DNA of 64,000 nt from Luteolibacter pohnpeiensis (GCF_016595435.1 NZ_JAENIJ010000021.1:1-64000); one strand, 5' to 3'. Positions 7,312-17,123 are shown, counted from the first letter of the stretch. Translations and numbers: made by a program. The notes: generated by a model not told the origin, from the sequence alone.

Positions 7312-7486
7312 TTATGAACGCTGCCCTTGATCCCGATGCAGAATGACCTTGCCAGCGACCTTTGCCGTCAGGTAGATCGTTCCGCCGCGCTGCTACACCA
7401 CTCCGCGTTCCACTGCCGCCTGTGCCAAATCACGTAAATTGGCACGCTGCAGTAGAACTAAGAATCGGTGAGCAACGCAACTTCTG
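7312..7486 (-). pseudogene. Gene remnant between two tRNAs
   Basis: On the minus strand a coding-like frame reads LVLLQRANLRDLAQAAVERG then VV, meets an in-frame TAG (7393-7395), and goes on QRGGTIYLTAKVAGKVILHR to a TAA at 7312-7314. The composition is protein-like on both sides of the stop, so it looks like the 3' fragment of an inactivated gene. The family was not recognised. The rest of the 7232-7519 spacer shows nothing clear. Confidence 0.3.
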
Positions 7487-7519
7487 GAGCTTCAGTTCAT
7501 TCTGATTCCGCAAGTGTAT

Positions 7520-7592
7520 GGGCCTGTAGCTCAGCGGTCAGAGCAGGGGACTCATAATCCTTTGGTCGTGGGTTCAAACCCCACCGGGCCCA
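7520..7592 (+). tRNA. tRNA with CAU anticodon, probably tRNA-Ile2 (lysidine type)
   Basis: The acceptor GGGCCTG pairs with CGGGCCC, followed by discriminator A; CCA is not encoded (CCT follows). The anticodon loop is CTCATAA (anticodon CAT). The body (AGAGCAGGGGACTCATAATC, then CTTTGGTCG) resembles bacterial tRNA-Ile2, whose CAU is modified to lysidine by TilS and reads AUA. It is unlike elongator or initiator tRNA-Met; no initiator features are present. The Ile2 assignment is inferred from memory of the E. coli sequence. Confidence 0.85.
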
Positions 7593-8004
7593 CCTTGACT
7601 CGATCCGCAAGAAATCCGCGAAGATCGTCCGATCCGCATTACGTTTTCACGTAACTCAGAGGTCTCTCAATCAGCACTTTTGCCCCAGTTCGGATGGCAT
7701 TCACGCATCGCTTGTTGGTCATGGAAATGACGAAGATCGGCAGAGAAAAGTTTCAATAAGCGGTTTGGTGAGCCGCTAAATGCATCTGCAACCTGATTTT
7801 TGTCACTTTCGATGCTTTTTTGATCCATCGACCGTCGATGAGTTTCAATTGAGAAGAGCGATCATAACATATTTCACGAAAATATAGGGAATCGCCTATA
7901 ACGTATTGGCGTAATACACGCCTGAACATATAATCAATATAAATTGACTATTACTGATGCCTAGGTCAGTCTGCTAGGGATTTTCAACTATCCATTTCGG
8001 CGTC
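7593..8004. other. Intergenic spacer, promoter region of the PEP-CTERM gene
   Basis: No gene is evident in these 412 bases. A small hairpin AGCGG...CCGCT occurs near 7759-7777. The last 150 bases are AT-rich (ATATAATCAATATAAATTG near 7930) and probably hold the promoter of the gene at 8005, but I cannot assign -35/-10 boxes with confidence. Confidence 0.4.
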
Positions 8005-8763
8005 ATGAAATTTGCCATACTTCCTTCGGTCATTGCTTTTTGTAGCTTTGTTCAACCTGCAGCTGCGGACATTGCAGTTTATTTCTCTCCCAACGACATT
8101 GAATCCGCCGAGGCGAGCGGCATTGTCGGGGCTAAGACCGAAACCTTCAGCAACGCCAGTATCGGAACATTAACGACCTATCGGAGTAATGCATTGGGAG
8201 GAACTTATACCTCAGTTCAAGGGACGTCATACTTTCAGGTTAACAATCGCTATGGCGCCAGCAATGGGGGCACGCAATTTGCCGTAAAGGGCGGCGCCAT
8301 TACTTCTCTAACACTTGATGAGGAAGTGAGTTACTTTGGATTCTACTTCACTGCGGGTGATATCTATAACAGCATCGATTTGTATTCAGGTGATACCCTG
8401 CTCATGGCGTTCAGCACTGAGACCCTGATTGACTACATTCCGAGAACCGCGGGGACGACGGTTACTGCAATTGATGGAAACACCTATAACACCATCGATT
8501 ACTATGGCCAGCCAGTCACGAACTTGAATGGCAATGAGCCATATGCCTATATCCACTTTTTTGCGACGGATGGAACGACGATTGATCGGATCGATTTCCA
8601 TCAAGAGGTGAACACCAATACCTCGGTCTTTGAAAATGATAACCACAGCACTTTGGTTGTTGCTCCCACAGTTCCAGGTAGTTTCGTTTATTTGATTCCA
8701 GAGCCTAGTTCTCTTATCTTGAGCTCATTAGGATTGCTCTTTGGGGTGCGCAGACGTCGATAG
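8005..8763 (+). CDS. PEP-CTERM sorted exported protein
   Basis: A 252-residue exported protein. The signal peptide MKFAILPSVIAFCSFVQPAA ends before ADIAVYF. The body is rich in Thr, Ser, Tyr and Asn and looks all-beta, with a phage-tail or fibre-like low-charge composition; no catalytic motif was seen. The C-terminus has the sorting signal: IPEPSS, hydrophobic LILSSLGLLFGV, basic RRRR at the very end. Exosortase-dependent surface or matrix export is inferred. It stands alone, with a strong terminator just downstream. Confidence 0.85.
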   Translation: MKFAILPSVIAFCSFVQPAAADIAVYFSPNDIESAEASGIVGAKTETFSNASIGTLTTYRSNALGGTYTSVQGTSYFQVNNRYGASNGGTQFAVKGGAITSLTLDEEVSYFGFYFTAGDIYNSIDLYSGDTLLMAFSTETLIDYIPRTAGTTVTAIDGNTYNTIDYYGQPVTNLNGNEPYAYIHFFATDGTTIDRIDFHQEVNTNTSVFENDNHSTLVVAPTVPGSFVYLIPEPSSLILSSLGLLFGVRRRR

Positions 8764-8793
8764 TCTGTTGTCCAAGTTCGATTTCTTCTTTTT

Positions 8794-8824
8794 GCACCGC
8801 CCGGCTATTCGGGCGGTGCTTTTT
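8794..8824 (+). terminator. Rho-independent terminator of the PEP-CTERM gene
   Basis: A perfect 10-bp GC-rich stem GCACCGCCCG / CGGGCGGTGC with a 6-base loop is followed by five T residues, 31 bp after the stop codon at 8763. This is the clearest intrinsic terminator in the window. Confidence 0.93.
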
Positions 8825-8935
8825 GATGGAGGTCCTGCTGGTAATGAAACGCGGATGTTTTTTTAGGATTCTCGTTTCAGCCACAGCTGTTACGAAGTGC
8901 CATTGCTCCAAGCTACAGCCTGCATCATTATCGAT

Positions 8936-9409
8936 ATGAAGACCTACTGGAAAATCACCCTGACGTATCTGATTTTCGGGATTTCATGGATTTTGATCAC
9001 GGATCTGATCGCGTTCGGTTTTTCGCCGGATAACAAGATGTTTGCCCTCGTCGAAGTCCTGAAAGGCTGGTTCTACGTGTTTTTATCAGCCGCCGTCATC
9101 TTTTACCTGACCCGAAACGCATTCTTCAAACAAGCGGCCGCCCATGAGGAAAAGTTCGCGATTTATCAGAATACGATTCGCGGGGTTCATCACATTTTCC
9201 TCAACTATCTGAATCAAATGCAGTTGATGACGTTGGAAGCGGAGAGATTTCCAGATTTTGACAGTGAAGCGCTTGAACTCTCCAAGTCTGCCTCTGCTGA
9301 AGCGGCCGAAGAGCTGATGAAGCTGGGAGAAATCGAAAAAATCTCACCGGAGAACATCGAATCATTTGTGTTCCGGAAAATGGAGCAGAAGCCGGAGAAC
9401 GTGCCGTAA
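8936..9409 (+). CDS. Two-helix membrane protein resembling a sensor N-terminus
   Basis: 157 residues from ATG 8936 (an upstream ATG at 8897 adds 13 unlikely residues). Helix 1 at about 5-26 (ITLTYLIFGISWILITDLIA) and helix 2 at about 42-62 carry the pattern found at the N-terminus of some PAS/GGDEF or kinase membrane sensors. Here no sensor or output domain follows, only a charged helical C-terminus of about 95 residues (AHEEKFAIYQNTIRGVHHIF...). It is either a stand-alone small protein or a truncated sensor. Confidence 0.55.
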   Translation: MKTYWKITLTYLIFGISWILITDLIAFGFSPDNKMFALVEVLKGWFYVFLSAAVIFYLTRNAFFKQAAAHEEKFAIYQNTIRGVHHIFLNYLNQMQLMTLEAERFPDFDSEALELSKSASAEAAEELMKLGEIEKISPENIESFVFRKMEQKPENVP

Positions 9410-9615
9410 AGCACGGTTTCCTCTTATCCGTTGCCTATTAGAATACTGTTTGTTTGAGCTGGAGACTTTCGGTCCATGCCATCCATGTCGTCGTGGGATC
9501 GTGCTTGCGGATGGATGTGGTGCGGATTATCCCGGTGGCGCTTTCGTCACCTGATCCAGCTTGCGCCATTCAGTTTGGTCGCGGCCGCGGACCTTCTGAC
9601 GCGAAGGTTACTTTT

Positions 9616-10290
9616 ATGAAATGGCTCACGATTGTTGTCCCGGTGCTTTGTTTGATTGGCGGTTTTGTTGATGAATTTTTCCCTCTTCCGTTCAGCAACA
9701 AAGAGTTTGGAATCATGGAGAACCTCACGGTGTTGTTTTTAGCCCTATCCATCCTCATTCTTCTTTTTCGAGGATTTCGCGGGTTTGGGAAAATGCGGCC
9801 GTTGGACCGGATGGTTTTAATCGTTCTGTTGCTTGGGAGTATTTACTTTCTGGGGGAAGAAATCAGCTGGGGGCAACATTTCTTCGGCTTCCACACGCCA
9901 GAGGGATATCGCGAACTTAATTACCAGGGTGAAACCAACCTCCACAACCTCGGTGGAGAACTGAACAAGAAGTTATTCGACCGGCTGCCACGGCTGATTG
10001 TTGGAATTGGCGTCTTCTTTTCCGGGATCATTTTTCCATTCATTCCCAACAAACTACCAGAGTGGATCCGTCGTTATGTCCCTGGTAAAGACGTGGTTTT
10101 TACTTCAATTCTGGCGGTCGGCATCTCTCTCCCGAGCAAGGTTTATCGAATGATCACGGGCGTCAAAGATGGTTTTGATGCGGGTGAGGCCAAGGAGATG
10201 TATATCGCTCTTTTCATCCTGTTGTTCTGTTTGGCATTCCTCCGGATGCTCAAAAAAGAGAGGCAGAATTCCGTTTCGGTGCCCAACTAA
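9616..10290 (+). CDS. Conserved multi-span membrane protein with GEEISWGQ motif
   Basis: 224 residues from ATG 9616; the longer frame from 9454 lacks a sensible N-terminus. About six hydrophobic segments surround a conserved-looking polar loop with GEEISWGQHFFGFHTPEGYR and GETNLHNLGG. I recall similar EEISWGQ...NLHN loops in uncharacterised bacterial membrane proteins, but know no function. Acidic and His residues in the loop could bind metal; this is inference only. Confidence 0.6.
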   Translation: MKWLTIVVPVLCLIGGFVDEFFPLPFSNKEFGIMENLTVLFLALSILILLFRGFRGFGKMRPLDRMVLIVLLLGSIYFLGEEISWGQHFFGFHTPEGYRELNYQGETNLHNLGGELNKKLFDRLPRLIVGIGVFFSGIIFPFIPNKLPEWIRRYVPGKDVVFTSILAVGISLPSKVYRMITGVKDGFDAGEAKEMYIALFILLFCLAFLRMLKKERQNSVSVPN

Positions 10291-10387
10291 TCGGGTCATT
10301 CATCGCGAACGCTGGAGCACCATCATTTCGTGTCAGAAACGCGGATTTTTTGCTTGGCCACATCAACTGGGCGCATGAGTTTACGCC

Positions 10388-10993
10388 ATGGAAGCTAAAA
10401 AAACCGCATTAGTCTTAATTGAGTTTCAGAACGATTTCACGACCGAAGGAGGCGCTCTCCACGGCGCGGTGAAGGACGTCATGGATCAAACCTCCATGCT
10501 GGCCAACACGATTGCTACCGTCAAAGCCGCTCGTGAAGCTGGAGTGACCATTATTTTCTCGCCGATCGAGTTTGTCGCTGGTTTCGGTGAAATCACTCCG
10601 AATCCCTACGGCATTCTCAAAGGAGTGGTGACCTCGAACGCTTTCGTCAAGGGAAGCTGGGGTGCGGCAGCAGTTGATTCCTTGCAACCGGAGCCTGGCG
10701 ATATCGTGATTGAAGGAAAGCGTGGACTTGATGCATTCGGCTCCACCAACCTGGATTTCATTCTGCGCAGCCGCGGATTGGAAAACATGGCAGTCTGTGG
10801 ATTCCTCACCAATTGCTGTGTCGAAAGCACCATGCGCACGGGCTATGAGCGCGGCTACAAGGTCATTACTTTGAAAGACTGCACCGCTGCCACCAGCATG
10901 GAGGAACACGAAGCCGCACATCGCTTCACCTATCCGATGTTTTCCAATCCGATGAACCACAACGAGTTTCTCGCAGAATTGGCATCTGCCTGA
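10388..10993 (+). CDS. Isochorismatase-fold cysteine hydrolase
   Basis: 201 residues, a single-domain amidohydrolase of the nicotinamidase/isochorismatase family. The nucleophile region is clear: CGFLTNCCVESTMRTGYERG, with Cys following the usual cis-peptide position, and a Lys occurs in EGKRGLDAF. The first catalytic acid, usually Asp in a DxQxxF motif, is Glu here (IEFQNDF). The substrate is unknown. The gene is monocistronic, 45 bp before the DUF1592 gene. Confidence 0.82.
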   Translation: MEAKKTALVLIEFQNDFTTEGGALHGAVKDVMDQTSMLANTIATVKAAREAGVTIIFSPIEFVAGFGEITPNPYGILKGVVTSNAFVKGSWGAAAVDSLQPEPGDIVIEGKRGLDAFGSTNLDFILRSRGLENMAVCGFLTNCCVESTMRTGYERGYKVITLKDCTAATSMEEHEAAHRFTYPMFSNPMNHNEFLAELASA

Positions 10994-11038
10994 ATTTCCG
11001 GCCAAGTTCCCTGAAAGACAAAAGCGCAAGGATGGCGT

Positions 11039-13366
11039 ATGGGTTTGGAATCCATGCGGAATCCCTGCGCATTTTTTTTGATCTCGCTGATCTGCCTGCA
11101 GGCCTTGCAAGCGGAGGACGGTTTGTCGATTTATGCCAAGCAGTGCGCATCCTGTCATGGCGATCACGGTCAGGGAGTTGCCGATGAATGCGAAGATCCC
11201 TTGCAAGGAACTCGATCCCTGGAATCGCTGGCCCGCTACATCGAAAGGCGGATGCCGGAAGACGATCCGGAATTGGTCATTGGGGACGATGCGCGCCAGG
11301 TGGCGGCATACATCTATGAAGCATTTTACTCAGTTGACTCCCAGTCGGCATCGAAGCCTGCCGCTGAACCCGCATTCGCACGCCTGACGAATCGTCAATT
11401 TCGTGAATCCGTCGCAGACCTGATCAACAGCTTTTATAAGCAACCGCAGATGGCGGAAGGCACTGGCCTGCGTGCCAAATATTTCGAATCGGACGGAATG
11501 AATAAAAAGGCCCGCCAAGGTATGGAGCGGGTGGATCAGAAGCTGGACTTCGACTTCGGGGAGGGGGCTCCGGCGGATGGGATCAATCCCGAGCAATTTT
11601 CGGTTGCCTGGGAAGGGTCGCTCAACGCGCCGGAAACCGGATGGTATGAATTCCGGATGAGCACTCCAAATGGTGCCCGTTTCTACCTGAATGGCGATAA
11701 GCAAAATGGGGACTCGAACAGTCGGGATGACAGCGGGGCAAAACGGCAAACCGCATTGATCGACGAGTGGGTGAGTTCTGGCACGGAAGTGAGAACCTCA
11801 TCTGCCAGGATCTTTCTGTTAGGCGGTCGCGGCTATCCGATTCGATTGGATTATTTCAAATACAAGGAACCGCGGGGCATGGTGAAAGTGGAATGGAAGC
11901 CGCCGCATTCCGAGTGGGAATTACTAGGTGTGCCGTATTTGTCACCGGCGGATTCCAAGCGAACTTTTGTGGTGAACACCAGTTTTCCGCCTGATGATGC
12001 GAGTGAGGGGTATGAGCGCGGAACCGGGATTTCCAAAGCTTGGCATGAAGCGACCACTCTGGCGGCGATCGAGGCCGCAGATGAAGTGGTTTCGCGGATT
12101 GGTTTGCTAACCGGAGTGAAGGCAGACGCCCCGGATCGAGTGGAGAAGCTCAAAGGATTCATTGCAACATTTGCGGAACGCGCATTCCGCCGCCCCTTGG
12201 ATGATGACGCCCGACAACGCTACATCGACCACGCTTTTGCAGGCGATGTCACTGCGGATCAGGCCATCAAACGGGCGGTGATCATGATCTTGAAATCCCC
12301 ACGATTTCTTTATCCCGAGCTTACGTCGGAAAAAGACGACTACACCATCGCCAGCCGCCTTGCTTTGGCATTGTGGGATTCCATCCCTGATGAAAAACTG
12401 AGAAATGCGGCGAAAGAGGGGAAACTCCGTGATGTGGCGGAAGTCCGCAGGCAAACCGAGCGCATGGCGGCAGACCCGAGGGCGATCGCGAAAGTGGAGG
12501 CCTTTTTTGCAGGATGGCTGAAGCTGGATGCGGAGGATGAATTGCAGAAAGATCCGCAAAAATTTCCCGGTTTCGATGCGGCAGTGGCATCGGATTTGCG
12601 GCGCTCATTGCAGTTGTTTGTCGATCACGTCATCACCAGCGAAACCTCGGATTATCGCGAGCTCATCCACGCCGATTACCTGATGTTGAATGCTCGTCTC
12701 GCGCACTACTACGGAGTCCCGGCTCCAGACGGCGATGGTTTTCATCCTGTGAAAATGGAAGCAGGGCAGAGGTCTGGCATATTGACCCATCCATACCTTC
12801 TTTCACGACTTGCTCATGAAGACTCAACCTCGCCGATCCATCGTGGAGTCTTTCTAACAAGAAATGTGTTAGGGGGAGTGCTCAAGCCACCCCCCAAGGC
12901 CATTTCCTTCGAAGATCATCCATTCACTCCGGGCATGAGCATGCGTGAAAAGGTGACGGAGATCACCCGCAGTAGCTCATGCATGACATGCCACGAACGG
13001 ATCAACCCACTTGGGTTTTCACTTGAGAATTTCGATGCGACTGGAAGATTTCGCACGGAGGAAGATGGCCGGCCCATTGACCAAGTGGCGGATTTTATCA
13101 CCAGTTCTGGCGATACGGTAGAGCTAAAAGGACCGGAAGATGTTGCGAATTTGGTTCTCCAGTCACCGGAGGCACGCATGGGATTTATCGAGCAATTGCT
13201 GCGGTATACTTTGAAACAAAATCCCGATGTTTACGGGAATCGATCGGTTGATCGATTGGAAGATGACTTCACTCAATCGGGTGATAACATCCGCAAACTT
13301 TTCATGGAAATCTGTGCCGTCGGAGCCTTGGACCGCATTCCGGATCTGAAGCAGGCGGCGAACTAA
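11039..13366 (+). CDS. Exported cytochrome c / PA14 / DUF1592-1588-1585 protein
   Basis: 775 residues. A signal peptide (ACFFLIS-type, ending LQAEDG) precedes an N-terminal mono-heme c domain (CASCHGDHGQG at about 37-47). A PA14-like carbohydrate-binding region lies at about 145-310 (WEGSLNAPETGWYEFRMSTP). The PVC-specific series follows: DUF1592 (about 375-500), DUF1588 (about 580-690, with a CMTCHERINPLGFSLENFD heme-like motif) and DUF1585 (about 700-770). Such proteins are abundant in Planctomycetes and Verrucomicrobia and are thought to act in periplasmic electron transfer or polysaccharide breakdown; no reaction is established. A 27-bp gap to the DUF1552 gene indicates an operon. Confidence 0.88.
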   Translation: MGLESMRNPCAFFLISLICLQALQAEDGLSIYAKQCASCHGDHGQGVADECEDPLQGTRSLESLARYIERRMPEDDPELVIGDDARQVAAYIYEAFYSVDSQSASKPAAEPAFARLTNRQFRESVADLINSFYKQPQMAEGTGLRAKYFESDGMNKKARQGMERVDQKLDFDFGEGAPADGINPEQFSVAWEGSLNAPETGWYEFRMSTPNGARFYLNGDKQNGDSNSRDDSGAKRQTALIDEWVSSGTEVRTSSARIFLLGGRGYPIRLDYFKYKEPRGMVKVEWKPPHSEWELLGVPYLSPADSKRTFVVNTSFPPDDASEGYERGTGISKAWHEATTLAAIEAADEVVSRIGLLTGVKADAPDRVEKLKGFIATFAERAFRRPLDDDARQRYIDHAFAGDVTADQAIKRAVIMILKSPRFLYPELTSEKDDYTIASRLALALWDSIPDEKLRNAAKEGKLRDVAEVRRQTERMAADPRAIAKVEAFFAGWLKLDAEDELQKDPQKFPGFDAAVASDLRRSLQLFVDHVITSETSDYRELIHADYLMLNARLAHYYGVPAPDGDGFHPVKMEAGQRSGILTHPYLLSRLAHEDSTSPIHRGVFLTRNVLGGVLKPPPKAISFEDHPFTPGMSMREKVTEITRSSSCMTCHERINPLGFSLENFDATGRFRTEEDGRPIDQVADFITSSGDTVELKGPEDVANLVLQSPEARMGFIEQLLRYTLKQNPDVYGNRSVDRLEDDFTQSGDNIRKLFMEICAVGALDRIPDLKQAAN

Positions 13367-13393
13367 ACGCAGTCGCGAACTTACAACATTCTC

Positions 13394-14707
13394 ATGAATA
13401 TCACCACACGCCGCCAGTTTCTCCGTCAACTTGGATTGTCGGCCGCAGCCCTTCCATTTTTGCCATCGCTCCCATCGTTGGCAGGGACAGTGAGCGAATC
13501 CCCACCTCAGCGGATTATTTTCATGTTCACCCCGAATGGCACCATCCCGGAAGATTTTTGGCCGGATGAAACGGGGGCCGATTTCAAATTAAAGCGAATT
13601 CTCTCGCCCCTGGAGCCGTTCAAAAACCGGATGATCACCTTGAAAGGCGTCTGCAATAAAATCGGTGGCGATGGTGACGGGCACATGCGTGGCATTAGCT
13701 GTCTGCTGACTGCGGATCAGCTTTTACCGGGAAATATCCAAGGCGGTGGCAATAAACCCGCAGGCTGGGCTGGAAATATCTCGATCGATCAGGAAATCAA
13801 AAATTTTCTCCAGGCCAACGCCGCGACTTCAACTCGCTTCGGCTCGCTGGAACTCGGCGTTGCGGTGCCAAATCGTGCCGATCCATGGACCCGGGAAGCC
13901 TACGCAGGCCCGAATCAACCACTTGCTCCAATCAGTGATCCCTATGCTCTTTTTGATAAACTTTATGGCAATCAGAAGAATCTGGAGAACCTCGGCAGTA
14001 TCCTCGATGATGTGCGCGATGATTTGAAATGGATCTCAGCCAAAGTGGATCCGAAAGAGCGCGAGATGCTCGATCAGCATGCAACATTTGTGCGCGAAAT
14101 GGAACAGGACCTTCAACGGTCCGATACGCAGCAGTTGATGTTTCCCGCACCTGTTTTGGAACAAGGAGTTGTGCTTGATAATGACGGAATTCCCAAGATC
14201 AGCGCGATGCAAATCGACTTGTTGGTCAATGCATTTGCTAACGGCATGGCGCGCGTCGCGACTCTGCAATACACCAATAGTGTCGGTCAGGCGCGGATGC
14301 GCTGGCTCGATATCAATGACGACCATCATCATCTTTCTCACGAGCCGGATAACAATGAGGAAGCCCGCGAGAAATTGGTGAAAATCAATACCTGGCTATG
14401 CCAGCAATTGTCGGATCTGGCTCGGAAGCTGGATGCGATTCCGGAGCCTGGAGGTTCCGGGACGATGCTGGACCACACCACGATTGTATGGACCAACGAG
14501 TTGGGCAAAGGCAATTCACACTCGCTCGACAATCTGCCATTCGTGATGGTCGGCGGAGGTTTGGGTTTTAAAGGAGGCCAAGCCTTGAGCTTTGATAATG
14601 TGCCACATAATCGGCTCTGGATGTCAGTGGCTCATGCGTTTGGACACCCGATTTCGACATTTGGACGTCAGGAATTTTGTGCGAATGGCCCGCTCAGCCT
14701 CAGCTAA
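13394..14707 (+). CDS. Tat-exported DUF1552 protein
   Basis: 437 residues, with a twin-arginine leader (TTRRQFLRQLGLSAAALPFL). The mature part matches the DUF1552 family (an alkaline-phosphatase/sulfatase-like relative, DUF1501 clan): PPQRIIFMFTPNGTIPEDFW, then GGDGDGHMRGISCLLT, then a C-terminal block around WTNELGKGNSHSLDNLPFVM and GGGLGFKGG. DUF1552 genes regularly pair with DUF1592 genes in PVC bacteria; here it follows in the same operon. Tat export suggests folding, perhaps with a metal, before secretion. The substrate is unknown. Confidence 0.88.
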   Translation: MNITTRRQFLRQLGLSAAALPFLPSLPSLAGTVSESPPQRIIFMFTPNGTIPEDFWPDETGADFKLKRILSPLEPFKNRMITLKGVCNKIGGDGDGHMRGISCLLTADQLLPGNIQGGGNKPAGWAGNISIDQEIKNFLQANAATSTRFGSLELGVAVPNRADPWTREAYAGPNQPLAPISDPYALFDKLYGNQKNLENLGSILDDVRDDLKWISAKVDPKEREMLDQHATFVREMEQDLQRSDTQQLMFPAPVLEQGVVLDNDGIPKISAMQIDLLVNAFANGMARVATLQYTNSVGQARMRWLDINDDHHHLSHEPDNNEEAREKLVKINTWLCQQLSDLARKLDAIPEPGGSGTMLDHTTIVWTNELGKGNSHSLDNLPFVMVGGGLGFKGGQALSFDNVPHNRLWMSVAHAFGHPISTFGRQEFCANGPLSLS

Positions 14708-14843
14708 GTTCATCGACGCCAATTCGATCGCGCACACGGTGGAATCGAAGAGAGCTGCTTTGGCTCGCTAACGATTCTTTGTCATTTCCTGTTTTGCATT
14801 TTACGGGCTGGGAAAGGCCGTCTAGCGTCCGCGATCTTAATTC

Positions 14844-15875
14844 ATGAAAGCACTTGTTAAAGCTAAAGCGGAGCCGGGACTTTGGCTGGAAGACGTACCG
14901 GAACCTGAAGTCGGAATTAACGACGTCCTGATCAAAGTCCACAAAACGGGCATTTGCGGGACGGATCTTCACATCTATAACTGGGACTCGTGGGCGCAGA
15001 AAACGATCCCAGTTCCCATGGTCGTCGGCCACGAATTTGTCGGCGAAGTGGTTTCCGTCGGTTCGAATGTCGTTGATTTTCATGAAGGTGAAATCGTCAG
15101 CGCGGAAGGTCACGTGGTTTGCGGTCGCTGCCGCAACTGCCTCGCCGGTCGCCGCCACCTGTGCAAAGACACGGTCGGCATTGGGGTCAACCGGACCGGT
15201 GCTTTCGCCGAATACATCAGCGTGCCGATGACGAACGTTTGGCACCACACCGCAGGCATCGACGAAGATGTCGCTTCCATTTTCGATCCCTTCGGCAACG
15301 CAGTCCACACCGCGCTTTCCTTTGATCTCCTCGGCGAAGACGTGCTGATCACCGGCGCTGGCCCGATCGGTATCATGGCCGTTGCCATTGCCCGCCATGC
15401 GGGTGCCCGAAATGTGGTGATCACCGATGTGAACGACTATCGCCTGGATCTGGCGAAGCAAATGGGCGCGGACGTCGCCCACAACGTGAAAACCGGCAGT
15501 CTCGCCGATGTGCAGAAAAAACTCGGCATGACTGAAGGCTTCGACGTCGGTCTGGAAATGAGCGGAAATCCGAATGGATTCCGCGACATGATCGACTCGA
15601 TGTGCCACGGCGGCAAAATCGCGCTGCTTGGCATTCCAAGCGAACCGATGGCGATCGACTGGAACAAGGTCATCTTCAGCATGTTGACGATCAAGGGGAT
15701 CTACGGCCGTGAGATTTTCGAAACCTGGTATAAGATGCGCGTCTTGCTCGAAAGCGGACTCGATATCAAACCGGTCATCACGCACCGCTACGGAGCTGAC
15801 GAATTCGAAAAAGGCTTTGCAGTCATGAACAGCGGTCTTAGCGGCAAAGTCGTGCTCGATTGGAGCGTGTTCTGA
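14844..15875 (+). CDS. tdh: L-threonine 3-dehydrogenase
   Basis: Oxidises L-threonine to 2-amino-3-ketobutyrate with NAD. It is a zinc-dependent MDR enzyme of 343 residues: catalytic zinc ligands in [13 protein letters not shown] and GHEFVGEV, structural zinc Cys cluster in [15 protein letters not shown], and NAD site [20 protein letters not shown]. Length and motifs fit the E. coli-type enzyme (341 residues). It is followed after 63 bp by kbl, which takes its unstable product. A 501-codon antisense frame here is a shadow. Confidence 0.95.
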   Translation: MKALVKAKAEPGLWLEDVPEPEVGINDVLIKVHKTGICGTDLHIYNWDSWAQKTIPVPMVVGHEFVGEVVSVGSNVVDFHEGEIVSAEGHVVCGRCRNCLAGRRHLCKDTVGIGVNRTGAFAEYISVPMTNVWHHTAGIDEDVASIFDPFGNAVHTALSFDLLGEDVLITGAGPIGIMAVAIARHAGARNVVITDVNDYRLDLAKQMGADVAHNVKTGSLADVQKKLGMTEGFDVGLEMSGNPNGFRDMIDSMCHGGKIALLGIPSEPMAIDWNKVIFSMLTIKGIYGREIFETWYKMRVLLESGLDIKPVITHRYGADEFEKGFAVMNSGLSGKVVLDWSVF

Positions 15876-15938
15876 TCCGAAACGCATCCATTTCCCAGCT
15901 TTCTTGATTTCCGGCCAACTTGCCCCTAACCATCGCGC

Positions 15939-17123
15939 ATGAACGCAACTTTCAAAGCACACCTCGATAGCCAACTCGACTCGATCCGCGAGGCTGGCAC
16001 CTACAAAAGCGAACGCACATTGACCACGCCGCAAGGAACGATGGTCGAGACCACCAGTGGAAAATCGGTGCTCAACATGTGCGCCAACAACTACCTTGGT
16101 CTCGCTCAGCATCCGAAGATCCGCGAAGCAGGTCACGAAGCGCTCGATCGCTGGGGCTACGGCTTGGCAAGTGTGCGTTTCATTTGCGGCACCCAGGGCG
16201 TGCACAAGGAGCTGGAAGATGCGCTCAGCAAATTCCTCGGCACTGAAGACACGATTCTCTACAGCTCGTGCTTCGATGCCAACGGCGGCCTATTCGAAAC
16301 TTTGCTCGGTCCGGAAGATGCGATCATCAGCGATGAGCTCAACCATGCATCGATCATCGACGGCGTCCGGCTCTGCAAGGCGAAGCGCTTCCGCTACAAG
16401 AACTGCGACATGGCCGATCTCGAAGCGCAGTTGATCGCCGCGAAGGACGCCCGGTTCCGTCTGATCGCAACCGATGGCGTTTTCTCCATGGACGGCTACA
16501 TCGCTCCGTTGAAGGAAATCTGCGACCTCGCGGACAAATATGATGCGCTGGTCATGGTGGACGATTCCCACTCGGTCGGGTTCATGGGCAAAAGCGGTCG
16601 CGGCACGCACGAACATTGCGACGTGATGGACCGGATCGACATCATCACCGGCACCTTGGGCAAGGCGCTCGGCGGTGCCAGCGGCGGCTACACCAGTGGT
16701 CGCAAGGAAATCGTCGAACTGCTGCGCCAGCGCTCCCGCCCGTATTTGTTCAGCAATACGCTCGCGCCAGTGATCACCGGAGCTTCACTCGAAACGCTGC
16801 GTTTGCTCAGCGAATCGACCGCGCTGCGCGACAAGCTGGAGGAAAACACCCGCTATTTCCGCGAGGCCATGACTGAAGCAGGTTTCAACATCGTCCCGGG
16901 CGAGCACCCGATCGTTCCGGTCATGCTGGGGGATGCAGCACTCGCGACCCAATTTGCCGATGCCATGCTGGAGCGCGGCGTTTACGTCATCGGCTTCAGC
17001 TATCCGGTAGTGCCGCAAGGCAAGGCGCGGATCCGCACCCAGATCAGCGCCGCGCACAGCCGCGAAGATCTGGAATTTGCGGTCAAGGCCTTCATCGAGG
17101 TCAAAAAGGAACTCGGCGTATGA
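15939..17123 (+). CDS. kbl: Glycine C-acetyltransferase (2-amino-3-ketobutyrate CoA ligase)
   Basis: A PLP enzyme that splits 2-amino-3-ketobutyrate with CoA into glycine and acetyl-CoA, completing threonine breakdown. 394 residues, alpha-oxoamine synthase fold: [44 protein letters not shown], and the PLP lysine in [15 protein letters not shown]. Its stop overlaps the next start as ATGA, so the rhodanese-like gene is translationally coupled. Confidence 0.95.
   Translation: MNATFKAHLDSQLDSIREAGTYKSERTLTTPQGTMVETTSGKSVLNMCANNYLGLAQHPKIREAGHEALDRWGYGLASVRFICGTQGVHKELEDALSKFLGTEDTILYSSCFDANGGLFETLLGPEDAIISDELNHASIIDGVRLCKAKRFRYKNCDMADLEAQLIAAKDARFRLIATDGVFSMDGYIAPLKEICDLADKYDALVMVDDSHSVGFMGKSGRGTHEHCDVMDRIDIITGTLGKALGGASGGYTSGRKEIVELLRQRSRPYLFSNTLAPVITGASLETLRLLSESTALRDKLEENTRYFREAMTEAGFNIVPGEHPIVPVMLGDAALATQFADAMLERGVYVIGFSYPVVPQGKARIRTQISAAHSREDLEFAVKAFIEVKKELGV

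Noticed and set aside
10415-11206. 263-codon minus-strand frame opposite the cysteine hydrolase
   Set aside because: Antisense to a clear enzyme and extends over the next gene's signal peptide; no motifs.
14700-16205. 501-codon minus-strand frame opposite tdh and kbl
   Set aside because: It lies fully antisense to two clear enzymes, is His/Asp/Val-rich as expected from the complement of biased codons, and shows no family motif.
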